From: Lepus europaeus
Taxonomy: Eukaryota > Chordata > Mammalia > Lagomorpha > Leporidae
Reading direction: 5' to 3'
DNA: 64,000 bases
Assembly (NCBI RefSeq): GCF_033115175.1
Contig: NC_084850.1
Coordinates: 16,957,218 to 17,021,217 of the forward strand
The notes under the pieces are model-generated. The model was not told where the DNA came from, made no database searches, and was given only the letters and a program-made list of their open reading frames with translations. How positions within the stretch are numbered: the stretch's first letter is position 1; each line of letters opens with the position of its first letter. Below, in pieces: positions 1-11,437 of this stretch. A program made the translations under genes and the position numbers.

Positions 1-1097
1 TCCACAACGTTGGGTTTTACCAGCCGGGCATGGAGTCCCAAAACAACCCTATTATTCCTTTTTGTCTGCACAAAGTTTTAGGAAGAATGATAGAGGTAGC
101 CCCACAATTATACTGGCAGGCATTAGATGGGTCATACTTGTGTCTCACAGTTATCAGGCCCTGCATAATCTTGGGAGTTCACACCAGGCCTGTTTGAGTC
201 TGATGATGATACATGCCCAAACAAATCAGTCTCATCAAGGCACAGGTCTTTTCCTAATACCAGGACAAGTTCAGAGACTCCATTCATAGACACTTGTCTA
301 GGGATAGAAACCATGAGTATCTTCTCAATGTGGGACTTCATCACTCTGTATTGAATCCCAAGACAGAGCACCTTGACATCTAGCTGTCTGCAAAGGGTTG
401 AGGAAGCTGATAAACTGAACCCTGTGGCTGCCTAGACTGGTGCTAGGCTGACACATGTCTGGGTCACAGAGTCACCAGGCCTCAGTCCTCGGGGTTCCCA
501 CTTGGTCTGCTTGAGGCCTGGTTATACATGCCGTGGTGAGTCCATTCCTTGAAGCATAAGTATCTTCCTGATATCATGCCTGTTCAGATGCTTTATTTGT
601 GATTACCAATTGGGGATAAAAACTCTGGGCTTTATCAGGTTTTGGGTTTCAGGAGGCAGACTTGACTTTGAGTCCCAAGGCAATGCCATAAATGCCCTCT
701 CATTCTCTCCAAAGAGTCTGGAATCTTGCTTTACCTTCTCTTGGCAGTTGGGGGAGGGATGGTGGAGGCTTCCTGGCTTTGGAGGCTCCAAATATCTGAC
801 CTACATTTATAGTCCTGGAGGGAAATGCTGGAAGGTGGAGTCTGACTGTGAATTTTGTTGCAGTGAGCCTGAAACTGGGATTCATTTCCCCACAAGAAGT
901 GTCTCCAAGCACTTCTTGGAGCTGGGGGAGGGGTGAAAACAGGTAGCTTTTTCTTTCCTGCTTTCTAAAATAGGACTTTTCTTATTATTATACCAAAATG
1001 AAATATTGTAGTCTCATCTGGCTTCTGATGTGGGAGAGTGGAGTATTAATTTTTTATTCCAAGTCCTCATCAAGCACAAAGAGAAGCATTCCAAGCG

Positions 1098-1098
<1 letters not shown>
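1..1098. other. Unassigned sequence
   Basis: I see no recognisable gene or repeat family. The stretch is richer in GC than most of the window. Short words recur in it, such as CCAGGCCT, GGAGGCT, TGGGGGAGGG and TCATACATGCC-like steps. This looks like a decayed old repeat or LTR-type sequence, but nothing is decisive. Open frames here (up to 108 codons) overlap on both strands and show no recognisable protein. Confidence 0.4.

Positions 1099-1099
<1 letters not shown>

Positions 1100-1141
<42 letters not shown>
1100..1141. repeat. (TA)n microsatellite
   Basis: About 21 uninterrupted TA units. A tract this long is likely to vary in length between individuals. Confidence 0.97.
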
Positions 1142-1144
<3 letters not shown>

Positions 1145-1186
1145 TACAAAGTCATAACAAATTTTATTCAAAAGGTGAGAAAACAT

Positions 1187-1204
1187 ACACACACACACAC
1201 ACAC
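1187..1204. repeat. (AC)n microsatellite
   Basis: Nine AC units, 45 bp after the TA tract. Confidence 0.95.
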
Positions 1205-1697
1205 GATCATAGGTTGCCTGACACAGAGAGATATCCTAAATGAGTGGACAGTGGGCCCAAAAACAGAATGGGGTGGGGAAAAGTAGGTACAAAGAGCACT
1301 CCAGCAACTCCTGCATCTACTCCATTCATGATTTCTGGCAGAAAAGAGCCCTCTCCCAAGTTTTAGGCCTCTTTCATGAGGGGGTAGGTAGTGCCTCTAC
1401 ATGCATGAAGCTACCTGGTAATTTTATGATACCTGCAGAAATTCCACATGGAACTTAATATCCATATTTTCATGGTGTCTTCCCCCAGGTCCTGGGTGAA
1501 GCAGATGCATCCAGGGAAAGGGGGGATTTTGATTGACAAGTAAAATAGAATTACAAATGGGGCAGAGGGGCAGTGACTTGCAGGTACCTACAACTCAGTG
1601 ATCCTAATCTAGCTGCCTACCTATCTCACTTGACTCCGTGAGAGAATAGCTTTTCAAATGGCTCTCTATGAGGAGGTGGTCTCCAGAACGTCATCTC
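1205..1697. other. Unassigned sequence
   Basis: No gene or repeat family recognised. Confidence 0.4.
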
Positions 1698-1770
1698 CAT
1701 GAACTTTTTGAAGACACCCTTATACATATTGGATTTCAAAAGTTGTTTTCACCAAGATAAATCTATTTTT
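1698..1770 (+). repeat. Dispersed ~85-bp motif, copy 1 (split order)
   Basis: Reads CCATGAACTTTTTGAAG, then a CACCCTTATA-like step, then GGATTTCAAAA, then CACCAAGATAAATCTATTTTT. The same words recur near 2.75, 5.83, 30.15 and 54.25 kb. Here the second half of the unit precedes the first half, as expected if units were once tandem. It is not part of the adjoining CSINE. Confidence 0.55.
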
Positions 1771-2102
1771 CTAAATATTTATTTGTTTACTTGAAAGTCA
1801 CAGTTACACAGGGAGAGAAGGAGAGGCAGAGACAGAGAGAGAGGTCTTCCATCTGCTGGTTCACTCCCCAGTCGGCCGCAAAGGCCTGAGCTGTGCTGAT
1901 CTGGAGCCAGGAGCCAGGAGCCCTCTATGGGTCTCCCACACCGGAGCAGGGGTCCAAGGACCTGGACCATCTTCTACTGCTTTCGCAGGCCATAGCAGAG
2001 AGCTGGATCAGAAGTGGAGCAGTCAGGACTCAAACCGGTGCACATACAGGATGCTAACACTGCAGGTGGCGGCCTCACCCGCTACACCACAGCACCCGCC
2101 CC
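1771..2102 (-). mobile_element. CSINE (lagomorph C-repeat)
   Basis: Read on the plus strand, it runs from an inverted AAATAAATAAAT tail through GAGAGAGA and GCCAGGAGCCAGGAGC-type body to an inverted head ending CAGCACCCGCCCC. It is flanked by near-identical 14-bp copies of ATAAATCTATTTTT (1757-1770) and ATAAATCTGATTTT (2103-2116), which look like target-site duplications. Confidence 0.95.
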
Positions 2103-2116
2103 ATAAATCTGATTTT

Positions 2117-3360
2117 GAAATTCCATTTTTCATGAAACTTTTGATCGCTCTTGTGCATATATTTATTTGTTACTTAATAAAAACATATACAAAAGGGATA
2201 GAAACAAATCTATTTGTGAATATGGATAACATTCCTAAGTGTAGACTTAGAAAATTACTATATTTTTGTAAATATTAAGTAATTTCTCTAAGATTAAATT
2301 TTCTCAATGATAAAATAAGAATGACCATACACCCAATTCACAGGATTTCTATAAAAATTGTGTAAGATATCATGCAGATATTTTTTAGCTTTATGCCTAA
2401 CATGTTAGATTCCCTATAATCCACCTATGTACTTATTATTTTTGTGCTTATTTTAGAGCCCTAAGAAGCTATGAAAGACTCAGTTTTATTTAACAAATGT
2501 CCTGACGCTCTGAGTTAAATTACTCTTCATCTGAATTTCATCTTATCACCCACATCATTGTATTCAATGATATTCAATTGAACAAGTTCATTTCACATCT
2601 AAACATACAACCAATGTGAGTTTTAAGCTGAAGTAAAGTCTATAATTTCCTTTTATAAATGCCTGCATTGAACAAATGGGAAAGGTCTTCCTGTAGTTCA
2701 CAGAAAATGAATGTTAAGAAAAAAAAAACTATGCAGGGATTTTAAAAATATTTTTGCACCAAGATAAACTTATTTTTAAATTCCATTTGCTATGAACAAC
2801 CCTCATAAATCATCTTGTTTGTCCATGCTAGGCCATGTCTTGTGATGAGAATGATATATGCATACTATAATAAATATTGATTGCTAGCTTTTTTACAATT
2901 ACTTTATTGCTAGATTCAATTTTAAACATTATATTCCAGTCTATAAAATACAAAAAAAAAATCCATGAATCATACAACCCAGAACTCCACTACATGGTTT
3001 ACAATGAGTATAGTCTTTAGTCATAATTGTACTTCCATTGTATTGAATTTTTGTGGGATATGGATGAACTAAAATTAGAATTACATTGAGTGGCATTTTC
3101 CATTAAGAAGAGTTAAATTCTGCCTACTACAACTATGAACATTCTTAATTGGTTCTCTGTCTTTTATAATTTTAATTCTATCCTAATTACTATTAATTCT
3201 ATGTTATCAGCATCGACTATTGTTCTGATGACTTCTGGTCATTTTGAACTGGCTAGTCTGCAAGCACTACCATAGCAACATGTGCAAAACATAACTTGTC
3301 ATCTTTCCTAAAAAGAGTCGCCCTTTTTTCACTAGAATAGGATCTTTGTTGTCATTGTAG
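2117..3360. other. Unassigned AT-rich sequence
   Basis: No gene recognised. A copy of the dispersed motif is annotated separately near 2750. A pure A-run occurs near 2710. Confidence 0.4.
2752..2810 (+). repeat. Dispersed ~85-bp motif, copy 2
   Basis: Contains TTTTTGCACCAAGATAAAC, then TTATTTTTAAATTCCATTTG, then CTATGAAC and CCCTCATAA, in the same order as copies 3 and 4. Confidence 0.55.
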
Positions 3361-3369
3361 ACTTCTTAT

Positions 3370-4172
3370 CGCTCACATTCCCTTCAGTCTGTCACCAACT
3401 TCTGTAATTTACTACTTAAATCTTTAGCTCTACAAACTACTGCATTACTTTCAGCTACCAGTATCTCTCCTGGATTAATCCAACTTTCAAATATTTTAGG
3501 CCATTTCATAGATTTGTTGTCTCTAATTTTCTCAAGTCAATATGTTCTTCACATGTTGTCAGAGTAATATACCAAGAGAGAATTATTTTACTACTACTCT
3601 GCTAAGGACTTGTTAGTGGGTCACTAGTTTCCTCAGATCTAAATGCAAGCTGCCTGACTTAGAAAACCTAATTTTTCATGATCTGACATCTGCTTATCTT
3701 TTCAGCATCATCTCTTACAACATCTGCTTTACACTTGATAATCCAACAAGTTGGAAATGCTTTCAGTTCTCCACTTATAGAGCTGCCAAATTTAGAAAAT
3801 ATAGGACACATAGTTAAATTTTAATTTCAGATAAATAGAAAATGCATTTTTAGTATATGTATGTCACATGTAGCACAGTATTTCTTAACTTGAATTCATG
3901 CTTTAACATCTCCCTGGAATTTACTTGCCAATTTTAAAGTTCAACTCAATTACTATCTCCCGTAGGACAACAGTCTGTTAAATGCCCTCTCACTAACCCT
4001 GAATGGATCAGATGGCTCTCTTAATATCATGTACTATATTCACTGTTTTGTGTCTTTCCCATCAACAAAATTCCTTGAGCGTAGGGACTGTATCTTATTT
4101 GTCTCTGTGTTATCAGTGTCTATCATGGAGTCAGACAGGCATGCACTAAACATTTAATGAATGACTGATTGT
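3370..4172 (+). mobile_element. LINE-2 (L2) fragment
   Basis: Decayed L2 3' region. Diagnostic pieces in L2 order are TCATGATCTGACATCTGCTTA (the usual catgatctggcccctgcctac), then CTTGAGCGTAGGGACTGTATC (usual cttgagggcagggactgtgtc), then CATGCACTAAACATTTAATG with the ATGAATGACTGA tail. The solo LTR begins 11 bp after the L2 tail. Confidence 0.75.
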
Positions 4173-4183
4173 CTGATTCTAAC

Positions 4184-4583
4184 TGTTAGGAAACTGGCGC
4201 AGTTTTATCTATGGCATGATCTACACCCTGATTTACATCGTATGTCCTGGCTCCCACCGCCATTGCTGAAAGCCGGGTGGCCACATGGCCCAACCGCTGT
4301 TGTCAAGCTCCACCCCCATCCTAATGGGATTCGCTGCTCCTGCTTTCCTGCCTGTTCTAGGGCAAAATTTTAAAAGGAGCTGTTCCTGAACACGTGCTCT
4401 CTTGGCTCTTTTCTCCGCTCTATCTTTTCTCCTCAATAGCTCCTCTTCTCTGTCTCTCTCTCTCTTATACTCCCTTTCTCTCTCTTATCCTTCTTCGTCC
4501 CTCCCCTCCAGCAGTCTGCTGGGTTTCTCCCAATAAACTCTTTCCCTTACTCCAGTTTTCGGTGTGCTCTGTGACGGCTAACA
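4184..4583 (+). mobile_element. Solo LTR of an endogenous retrovirus
   Basis: The 400-bp element begins TGTTAG and ends CTAACA, a perfect 6-bp terminal inverted repeat of the TG...CA type. A TATA-like TTTTAAAAGG lies near 4368. A poly(A) signal AATAAA (4532-4537) is followed by a T-rich stretch and a GTGTGCTCTGTGACGG end. These are the U3, R and U5 marks of an LTR. No second LTR, primer-binding site or internal region follows, so it is solitary. I see no matching target duplication, so flanks may have mutated or the solo form may be recombinant. Plus orientation follows from the TATA and AATAAA order. Confidence 0.8.
4532..4537 (+). promoter_or_regulatory. LTR poly(A) signal AATAAA
   Basis: Exact AATAAA, 46 bp before the LTR end, at the position expected for the R region. 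Confidence 0.7.
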
Positions 4584-4916
4584 GAAATATATAACACTAA
4601 CCATTATGTTTTCTCTAAACATTTGATGAACAATGGATTTCCTGCCTCCATAGTCACATGGCATCCTTCAGTTGTGTCTGTGTCTTCCCTCTTTGTGAAA
4701 GGATACAAGTTACATTTGATTAAGTCTTTCCCTAATGTTTTTATTATATCTGCAAAGACTCTATTTCTAAATAATATTACATTAACAGATACTGGGAAAG
4801 GGTGTTGGTTTCAATCTATCTTTTTGGGATATATAATTCAATCCACAACTGGGAGGAATATAACAATTCTCTGAAATTATATGGTAAATTATAAAATTAT
4901 GTTTTCTAGAACAGGT
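4584..4916. other. Unassigned sequence
   Basis: An 83-codon open frame (4623-4874) has no recognisable motif. I treat it as chance. Confidence 0.4.
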
Positions 4917-4924
4917 GTCATTTT

Positions 4925-4965
4925 TTAAAGATTTATTTATTTATTTGAAAGGCAGAGTTACAGAG

Positions 4966-5010
<45 letters not shown>

Positions 5011-5266
5011 TTCCATCTACTGGTTCACTCCTCAAATGGTTGCAACAGTCAGAACTGGGCCAATCCAAAGCCAGGAACCAGGAGCCTCTTCCTGGTCTCC
5101 CATTCAGGTACAGGGGCCCAAGAACTTGGGCCATCTTCTACTGCTTTCCCAGGCCACAGCAGAGAGCTGGATTGGAAGTGGAACAGCTGGAACTCGAATC
5201 TGCACCCATATGGGATGGCGGCAGTGCAGGTGACAGCTTTACCCGCTACGCCACAGCGCTGGCCCC
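4925..5266 (-). mobile_element. CSINE
   Basis: Inverted AAATAAATAAATCTTT tail, long (GA)n tract 4972-5007, GCCAGGAACCAGGAGCC-like body and an inverted head ending GCCACAGCGCTGGCCCC. Short direct repeat GTCATTTT at both ends (4917-4924, 5268-5275). The 161-codon open frame through it is SINE-derived and not a gene. Confidence 0.95.
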
Positions 5267-5282
5267 AGTCATTTTCTTACTT

Positions 5283-5632
5283 TAATATTTATTTTATTTC
5301 TTTGAAAGGCAAAGTGAGAGAGAGAGAGAGACATAGAGAGAGACAGAGACAGAGACAGAGAGGAAGAGCTCTTCCATCCACTGGTTCATCCCTCAAATGA
5401 TCACAATGGCCAGAGCTGGGACAAGCCAAAGCCAGGAGATAGGAAGTCCACCCAGGTCTTCCACATAAGTGTCAGGGCCCAATTGCATGGGTCCTGATCT
5501 GCTTCTTTCCCAGGTGCATTAGCAGGGAGTTGGACCAGAAGTAGAGCAGCCAGAATTTGAACTAGTGTTCCCAACATGGGATATTGCCATGACAGGCTAT
5601 GGCTTAACACTCCTGAGCCATAATGCAGCCCC
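5283..5632 (-). mobile_element. CSINE
   Basis: Second tandem-oriented CSINE, 16 bp after the previous one. Inverted tail, GA/CAGAGA tract, AAAGCCAGGAG body and a head ending CATAATGCAGCCCC. It is more diverged than its neighbour. Confidence 0.9.
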
Positions 5633-5825
5633 TAAATTAGAAGTTTTATTCACATAGGACAGAATTTTCTTGGCAAAAGTTCCCTTTTCCCTAACTTTAA
5701 TCACATTCAGAAAAAGGTCCACATCCTGAATCCATATGAAGGATGCCACTGACAAAGTTCTTAAGTGTTCTTTGAAAGCTGTCTTGTGACCTTAGAATGA
5801 GACTTTCTTGTGAAATGATTTCAAA

Positions 5826-5905
5826 ATTGTTTTGCACCAAAGTAAATGTATCTTTAAATTCCATTTTCCACATACTCTTTGAAATACCCTTTACACCAGT
5901 TGATG
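5826..5905 (+). repeat. Dispersed ~85-bp motif, copy 3
   Basis: GATTTCAAAATTGTTTTGCACC, AAAGTAAATGTATCTTTAAA and TTCCATTTTCCACAT, then CTTTGAAATACCCTTTA. This is the best-preserved single unit in the window. Confidence 0.6.
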
Positions 5906-5939
5906 ATTCATGTGTCTCTCCAATGCAAAGAGCCACTTA

Positions 5940-6236
5940 TTTTTTTTAAAGATTGATTTATTTATTTGAAAGGTAGAGTTACAGAGAGGCAGAGTTAGAG
6001 AGAGAGAGAGGTCTTCCATCTGGTGATTCACTCCCTATATGGCCGCAACAGGAATCTGGCACTTCTTGGTGTCCCATGTGGGTACAGGGAACCAAGGACT
6101 TGGGCCATCTTCCGCTGCTTTTCCAGGCACATTACCAGGGAACTGGATCTGAAGTGGAGCAGCCAGAACCAGAACTATTGCCTACATGGGATGTTGGCAC
6201 TGCAGGCATTGGCTCTACCTGCTATGCCACAGCACC
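5940..6236 (-). mobile_element. CSINE
   Basis: Full-length minus-strand copy with perfect 13-bp target duplications AAAGAGCCACTTA at 5927-5939 and 6237-6249. Confidence 0.97.
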
Positions 6237-6260
6237 AAAGAGCCACTTAGAAAGTGGATA

Positions 6261-6526
6261 GATGCCAGCATTGTAGCATAGCAGGCAGGTTAAGCTGCTA
6301 CTTGTGACACTGGCATGGGGATCACCAGTACAAGTTCTGGACACTCTGCTTCTGATCCAGATCCCTATTAATGTTTCTGGGAAAGCAGGGCTTTGAAGAT
6401 TGCCAAAGTCCTTGAGCCCCTGACACCCATGTGGGAGACCCTGATGAAGCTCCTGGCTGCTGGCTTTGGCATGGCCCAGCCCCAACTGTTGCACTCATTT
6501 GGGAGAGTGAATCAGTGGATGAAAGA

Positions 6527-6565
<39 letters not shown>

Positions 6566-6622
6566 TTCTTTCTCTCTTTCTCTCTAATAAGTAAGTGAAT
6601 ACATTAAAACATTTTTTTAAAA
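6261..6622 (+). mobile_element. CSINE
   Basis: Plus-strand copy. Diverged head GATGCCAGCATTGTAGCATAG, body with CTCCTGGCTGCTGGCTTTGG, (CT)n/(CTTT)n tract 6530-6585, A-rich tail. Fourth CSINE in 1.7 kb. Confidence 0.92.
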
Positions 6623-7374
6623 TCCGAGGAAATCAACATGAAAGTGCTACTAGATTATTTTAAGTGTAGGGCTGTGACTTCAAATGTTTGCCCCTTCTTC
6701 CACTAATATAATATGGATGTTATAACACTCAGCTATATTAAAAAATTAGTGAAAGTGTTTAAAATGCAGAATCTTTACTAAATAGAACATAAACATAATG
6801 TGATTTTATGAGTCTAGCCCATCTTTTACATTTTAAGTCATACGTATTAGGTGATAATTGTTTTACTTTCATAGCATTTGTAAGTTTCAAGATATTTGTT
6901 GAAATAATCATTCTAATTGAAAATAACATAAAAGCTTTAAACTGTATGTACCGACTGGACTTCTAGGTACACAAATCAAAATAATTAGGCAAAATTTTAT
7001 AAGATTCTTATTTTATACTAATAATGTCTCATGTCAGTTACATTCTAGGTTATATGTAGATAAGTAGCAATTATATACAGTATGAAAATTGTAAATTAAA
7101 TGAAAATAGCTCCATTAACAGTTTTAACCTCCTTTGAGTGATTTCACTGACTTGGCTTGCATAATAGTTAAACTGATCATTCGTGTAGCTAGTTAAAATA
7201 TGTACTAATTAAGATTTTAGATGAAGCTAACTAGAGCATTTGCTAGTACATTCAAATTGGGATTTAAATTTAAAGTGACATGACTACTTAGAGAAATGAT
7301 CCACTAGAAACAGAGATAAATTCAACACATGTGACTGCATAATATGGCATAGATGGCTAGAATGTCTTGCAAAC
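6623..7374. other. Unassigned AT-rich sequence
   Basis: No gene or repeat family recognised. Confidence 0.4.
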
Positions 7375-7545
7375 TCCTACTTACGTACCTACTTCCAACT
7401 GCTAGCAATTCTTTCCTTCAAGATTGATTTCTCTGGAAATAGATCTGATCATATCAGTGTACTTCACATAAATCATCAATGACTCCCATTGTACAGCACA
7501 TTAGGGAAAAACTCCTTGCTCTGATATATTAGGCCTCAATATTAA
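7375..7545 (+). mobile_element. L2 fragment
   Basis: The run TCTGATCATATCAGTGTACT, CATCAATGACTCCCATTGTA and AAACTCCTTGCTCTGATATA matches the L2 series (tctgatcatgtcactcc, ttcaatggctcccattg, aaactccttagcctggca). Confidence 0.65.
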
Positions 7546-7589
7546 TTTTTGCTATATTCACAGGTTCACAGATATTTGGAAATTATGTG

Positions 7590-8170
7590 GTATATTTTTA
7601 TTAACTCATGCTTCAAAGAAAATTATTGGATGAATTTATACATGTTTTGAATTGAATGAAAATTTTACAATAATATATCAAAATTTATGGTATTGAGCTA
7701 AAGCAGTGCTTACTGGAAATTTATGTCATAAAATGCTCTTAGAAAGGAAGATGATACTAATTCAGTGACACAAGTGTACAACTTAAGAAACTGTAAGGAA
7801 GTAAAAAAAATCTCAAGGCAATCTGAAGGATAATAATAATATAGACAAGAGCACAAATCAACATAGTTAAAATAGAAATATAATTAACAATAACAATGGG
7901 AAAATAATTTGCTTCAAATAAATCAGATAAACTGAAGTTTCCAAAAAATATTTTGTAAGACAATTAAAAAGCATTGCTTTTGAGAAAAGCTTTAGTGTAG
8001 AAAATGTTCTTATAAAGAAAAGTACATGTGATACAAAAGCTTGAAGAAGGGATAAAAATGACAAGATGCAGATTATGATTATATAAATTAATAAATATAT
8101 TATAAAATAGTAATAGTTTATAATTATTTCAAAGTGCAAAATTCACTAAATTACATAGATCTTTAACAAG
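7590..8170 (+). mobile_element. Old L1 ORF2 fragment
   Basis: Decayed plus-strand ORF2. Words such as ATATATCAAAATTTATGGTA, AAAGCAGTGCTTACTGGAAA and AAATGCTCTTAGAAAGGAAG follow the conserved L1 order before the palm of reverse transcriptase. Many stops, no usable frame. The open frames on the opposite strand are shadows. Confidence 0.7.
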
Positions 8171-8250
8171 TATGCATAAAACAAGCAAGGTGATAAATGG
8201 AAATAGCTTTATTTTTTCAAGAAGAAAATGATGGTTAAATTTTAAATATG

Positions 8251-8507
8251 GGGGCCGGCGCTGTAACGCAGTGGGTTAATGCCCTGGCCTGAGTGCTGGC
8301 ATCCCATGTGGGTGCTGGTTTGAGACCCAGCTGCTCCACTTCCGATCCAGCTCTCTGCTGTGCCCTTGGAAAGCAGGGGAAGATGGCCTAAGTCCTTGAG
8401 CCCCTGCACCCACGTGGGAGACCTGGAGGAAGCTCCTGGCTCCTGGCTTCAGATTGGCACAGCTCTGGCCATTGAGGCCAGTTGGGGAGTGAACCAGCAC
8501 ATGGAAG

Positions 8508-8551
<44 letters not shown>

Positions 8552-8609
8552 GCCTCTCCTTCTCTTTCTATGTAACTCTTTCAGATAAATAAATAAATCT
8601 TTAAAAATA
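8251..8609 (+). mobile_element. CSINE
   Basis: Well-preserved plus-strand copy. Head GGGGCCGGCGCTGTAACGCA, body with TGGGAGACCTGGAGGAAGCT, (CT)n 8512-8548, tail AAATAAATAAATCTTTAAAA. Flanks share an imperfect TTAAATATG/TTAAATGTG. Confidence 0.97.
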
Positions 8610-8659
8610 TTAAATGTGTTGGTTTAAAAGAAAACAATATTGAGGGAAGATATGTGTTT

Positions 8660-8945
8660 TATCAGATAAGATGCCACTTGGGATACTTATGCTCCATATC
8701 AAAGCATCTAAGTTCAAGTCTTAGTTTCACTTCCAATTATAGCTTCCTGCTATTGTGGGCCCCTAATATGCACCTCTGGAAGCAGTAGGCAATATCTCAG
8801 GTAGTTGGATCACTACCACACATGGGGAAGATTGGGATTCATTTCCTTGCTCCTGGCTTTGCCTACTGCAAAACCTTGTGGTTATTTGTGCAGTGAAAAT
8901 AGGAATTGGGGCTCTCTGTTTTTCTCTTTAATGGCATAGGCAAAG
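8660..8945 (+). mobile_element. Old diverged CSINE
   Basis: Keeps the CSINE order in weak form: GATGCCACTTGGGATACTTA, CACATGGGGAAGATTGGGAT, CTTGCTCCTGGCTTTGCCTA, GTGCAGTGAAAATAGG, then TCTCTGTTTTTCTCTTT. It lacks the young-family head. Confidence 0.6.
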
Positions 8946-8961
8946 ATATTGGTGCTTTTAA

Positions 8962-9271
8962 AAACTGTTTTATTTATTTATTTGAAAGGCAGAGGGATTG
9001 AGAGGGAGAGCATGAGCTAGAGCAGAAGAAGGAGAAAAAGAATCTTCTATCTACTGGTTCATTTCCCAAATGCCTCCAACAGCCTGGGCTGGGTCATGCT
9101 GAAGTCAGGAGTCAGTTAGTTCTCCTATGTAGGTTGCAGGGACTCAAATACCTGAACCATAATCTGCCGCTGCTCCAGGCTCATTAGCAGGAAGCTGGAC
9201 TGGAAGCTTTCTGTTAGGGGATGCGAGGAGTCCCAGCAACCATTAAATCTGCTGCACCACAATGCCTGCCC
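8962..9271 (-). mobile_element. CSINE
   Basis: Inverted TTTATTTATTTGAAAGGCAGAG start, middle with CAGCCTGGGCTGGGTCATGC, head end GCACCACAATGCCTGCCCT. Confidence 0.92.
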
Positions 9272-9446
9272 TAGTATTGGAACTCATTAATTCACATGTA
9301 ATATTTACTGAGAAAACAAACCTACCTTTCTAAAATTGAAAAATTTAAATATTATGAAATGATTTTATTGTCAATAAATAAGATGTACATGTTTTACAAA
9401 ATCTATAGAAACAACTTTGTATACAAATCATTTTGTAAAACTCAGG

Positions 9447-11018
9447 GATTGATGGATATTAAAGCCAGAAGCATCAAAATACCAGATTTCAAGATATACT
9501 GCAGGCAATTATAATCAAAACAGCCTAGTACTGGCAAAAAAAAAAACAGATTCATAGACCAATGGAACAGAATAGAAACACTAGAAATCAATCCTTGCAT
9601 CTAAAACTAACTTATCTTTGACAAAGGAGCTAAAATCACCCTCTAGAATAGGGACATTCTCTTCAACAAATGATGCTGGGAGAAATGGATCTCCCCATAC
9701 ATAAGTATGAACAAGTCCCCTACCTTACACATTGTTTATACATTGCACAAAAATCCACTCAAAATGGATCAAAGACCTAAATCCACAATCTCATAGCATC
9801 AAATTACTAGAGAACACTGAGGAAACTCTGCAAGACATTGACATAGGCAAAGACTTTTTGACAAATACCCCAGGAGCACAGGCAATCAAAGCCAAAATGG
9901 AAAAATGGATTACATTAAGCTGAGAATCTTCTGCATTGCAAAAGAAACACTCAGCAAAGTGAAGAGACAACTGACAGAATGGAAGAAAATATTCACAAAC
10001 TTTGCAACTGAAAAAGCATTAATATCCAGAATCTATAAAGAGCTCCAGAAACTCAACAGCTACAAAACAAACAAAAATGTTAAGAAATGGACAAAGGAAT
10101 TGAACAGGTATTTTTAAAAAAGAAGAAATTTAAATGGCCAACAGACACTTGAAAAAATGCTCAGGATCACTAACCATCAGGGAAATACAAATCAAAACCA
10201 CAATGAGGTTTCACCTCACTCAAGTTAGAATGGCTTTCATACAGAAATCAACAAATGACGAATGCTGGGGAGGATACAGGAGGAAGGTACTCTAATCCAC
10301 TGTTGGTGAGAGTGTATACTAGTGAAGCCACAATGGAAGACAGTATGGAGTAACCTCAGAGATGTCAGTATAGACCTACTTATGATCCAGCCATCCCACT
10401 CCTGGGAATTTACCCAAAGGAAATGAAATCAGCATATGAAAGAATTATCTGTTCCCCTATGTTCATTGCAGCTCATTTTATAATAGCTAAGATATGATAC
10501 TAACCTGGATGTCCATCAACTGATTACTGGATAAAGAAATTATGGTATATATACACTATGAAGAACTACTCATCTATAAAAAATGGAATCCTGTAATTTG
10601 CAACAAAATGGATGCAACTGGAAACCATCATACTTAGTGAAATAAACCAGTTGCAAAAAGAGTGGTACCATATGTTTTCCTTAATCTGTGGTAACTAAGA
10701 GAGTACCTAAAATGAATTGTATTGGAGTGAAATTGACACTTTGATATTCAATGATTACTTATAGCCCTTCTCTTCTGTTGATGAACAGTATTTTTTTTCT
10801 TCATACTATTTGTTCAATATTTTTATGTAGTATAGGGTAAATCTTATGAGCATAAAGCAAACTGAAAACAGATCTTTGTAAAGAGTGGGAACAGGATGGA
10901 AGAGGAAAATGTTTGGAATGTGGATGGAAGGAAGGGTAGGGTGGGAAGTATCACTATGTTCCTAAATCTATATATATGAAATACAAGAAATTTGTATACC
11001 TTAAATAACACTTTGAAA
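9447..11018 (+). mobile_element. L1 3' end (ORF2 C-terminus plus 3'UTR, type A)
   Basis: 5'-truncated L1. It opens in late ORF2 (AGCATCAAAATACCAGATTTC) and passes through the conserved ACCATCAGGGAAATACAAATC and CCATCCCACTCCTGGGAATT segments. The 3'UTR ends in GGAAGTATCACTATGTTCCT and AATTTGTATACCTTAAATAA. This 3'UTR differs from the TTATATTCATTAAATAAAAG type of most other L1s here and matches the copy at 50115. The ORF2 frame is broken by several stops; the longest remnants are about 60-70 codons. Confidence 0.88.
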
Positions 11019-11102
11019 AAGGACCATGGTCTGAAATACAAAGAAACAAAATGTTCCATAGGGAAAGAGGTCTTGTAAGTCTTCTAAACATCAAAAAGAA
11101 AG

Positions 11103-11427
11103 GGGCCAGCACTGTGGGTTAAAGCCACAGTCTGCAGTGCCAGCATTGCATATTTGCACCAGTTTGAGTCCCAGCTTCTCCACTTCCAGTCCAGCTGCTA
11201 TGAACTGCGAAATCAGTAGAAGATTGTCCAAGTCCTTGGGCCCCTGCACCTGCAAGAGTGACAAGAGAGAAGTTCCTGGTTCCTGGCTTCAGATCTGCCC
11301 AGCTCCGGCCATTATGGCCATTTTGGGGAGTGAACTAGTGATGGAAGATCTCTCTCTCTTTCTCTCTCTCTCTGCCTCTGTCTCTCTGTAACTCTGCCTT
11401 GCAAATAAAAAAAATTTTAAAAAAAGT
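11103..11427 (+). mobile_element. CSINE
   Basis: Plus-strand copy beginning GGGCCAGCACTGTGGGTTAA, with (CT)n and AAATAAAAAAAATTTT tail. Direct repeat AAAAAGAAAG at 11093-11102 and 11428-11437. Confidence 0.95.
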
Positions 11428-11437
11428 AAAAAGAAAG

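Noticed and set aside
4915-5400. 161-codon plus-strand open frame
   Set aside because: It spans two adjacent CSINEs; the REREREREREREREM stretch is the GA microsatellite.
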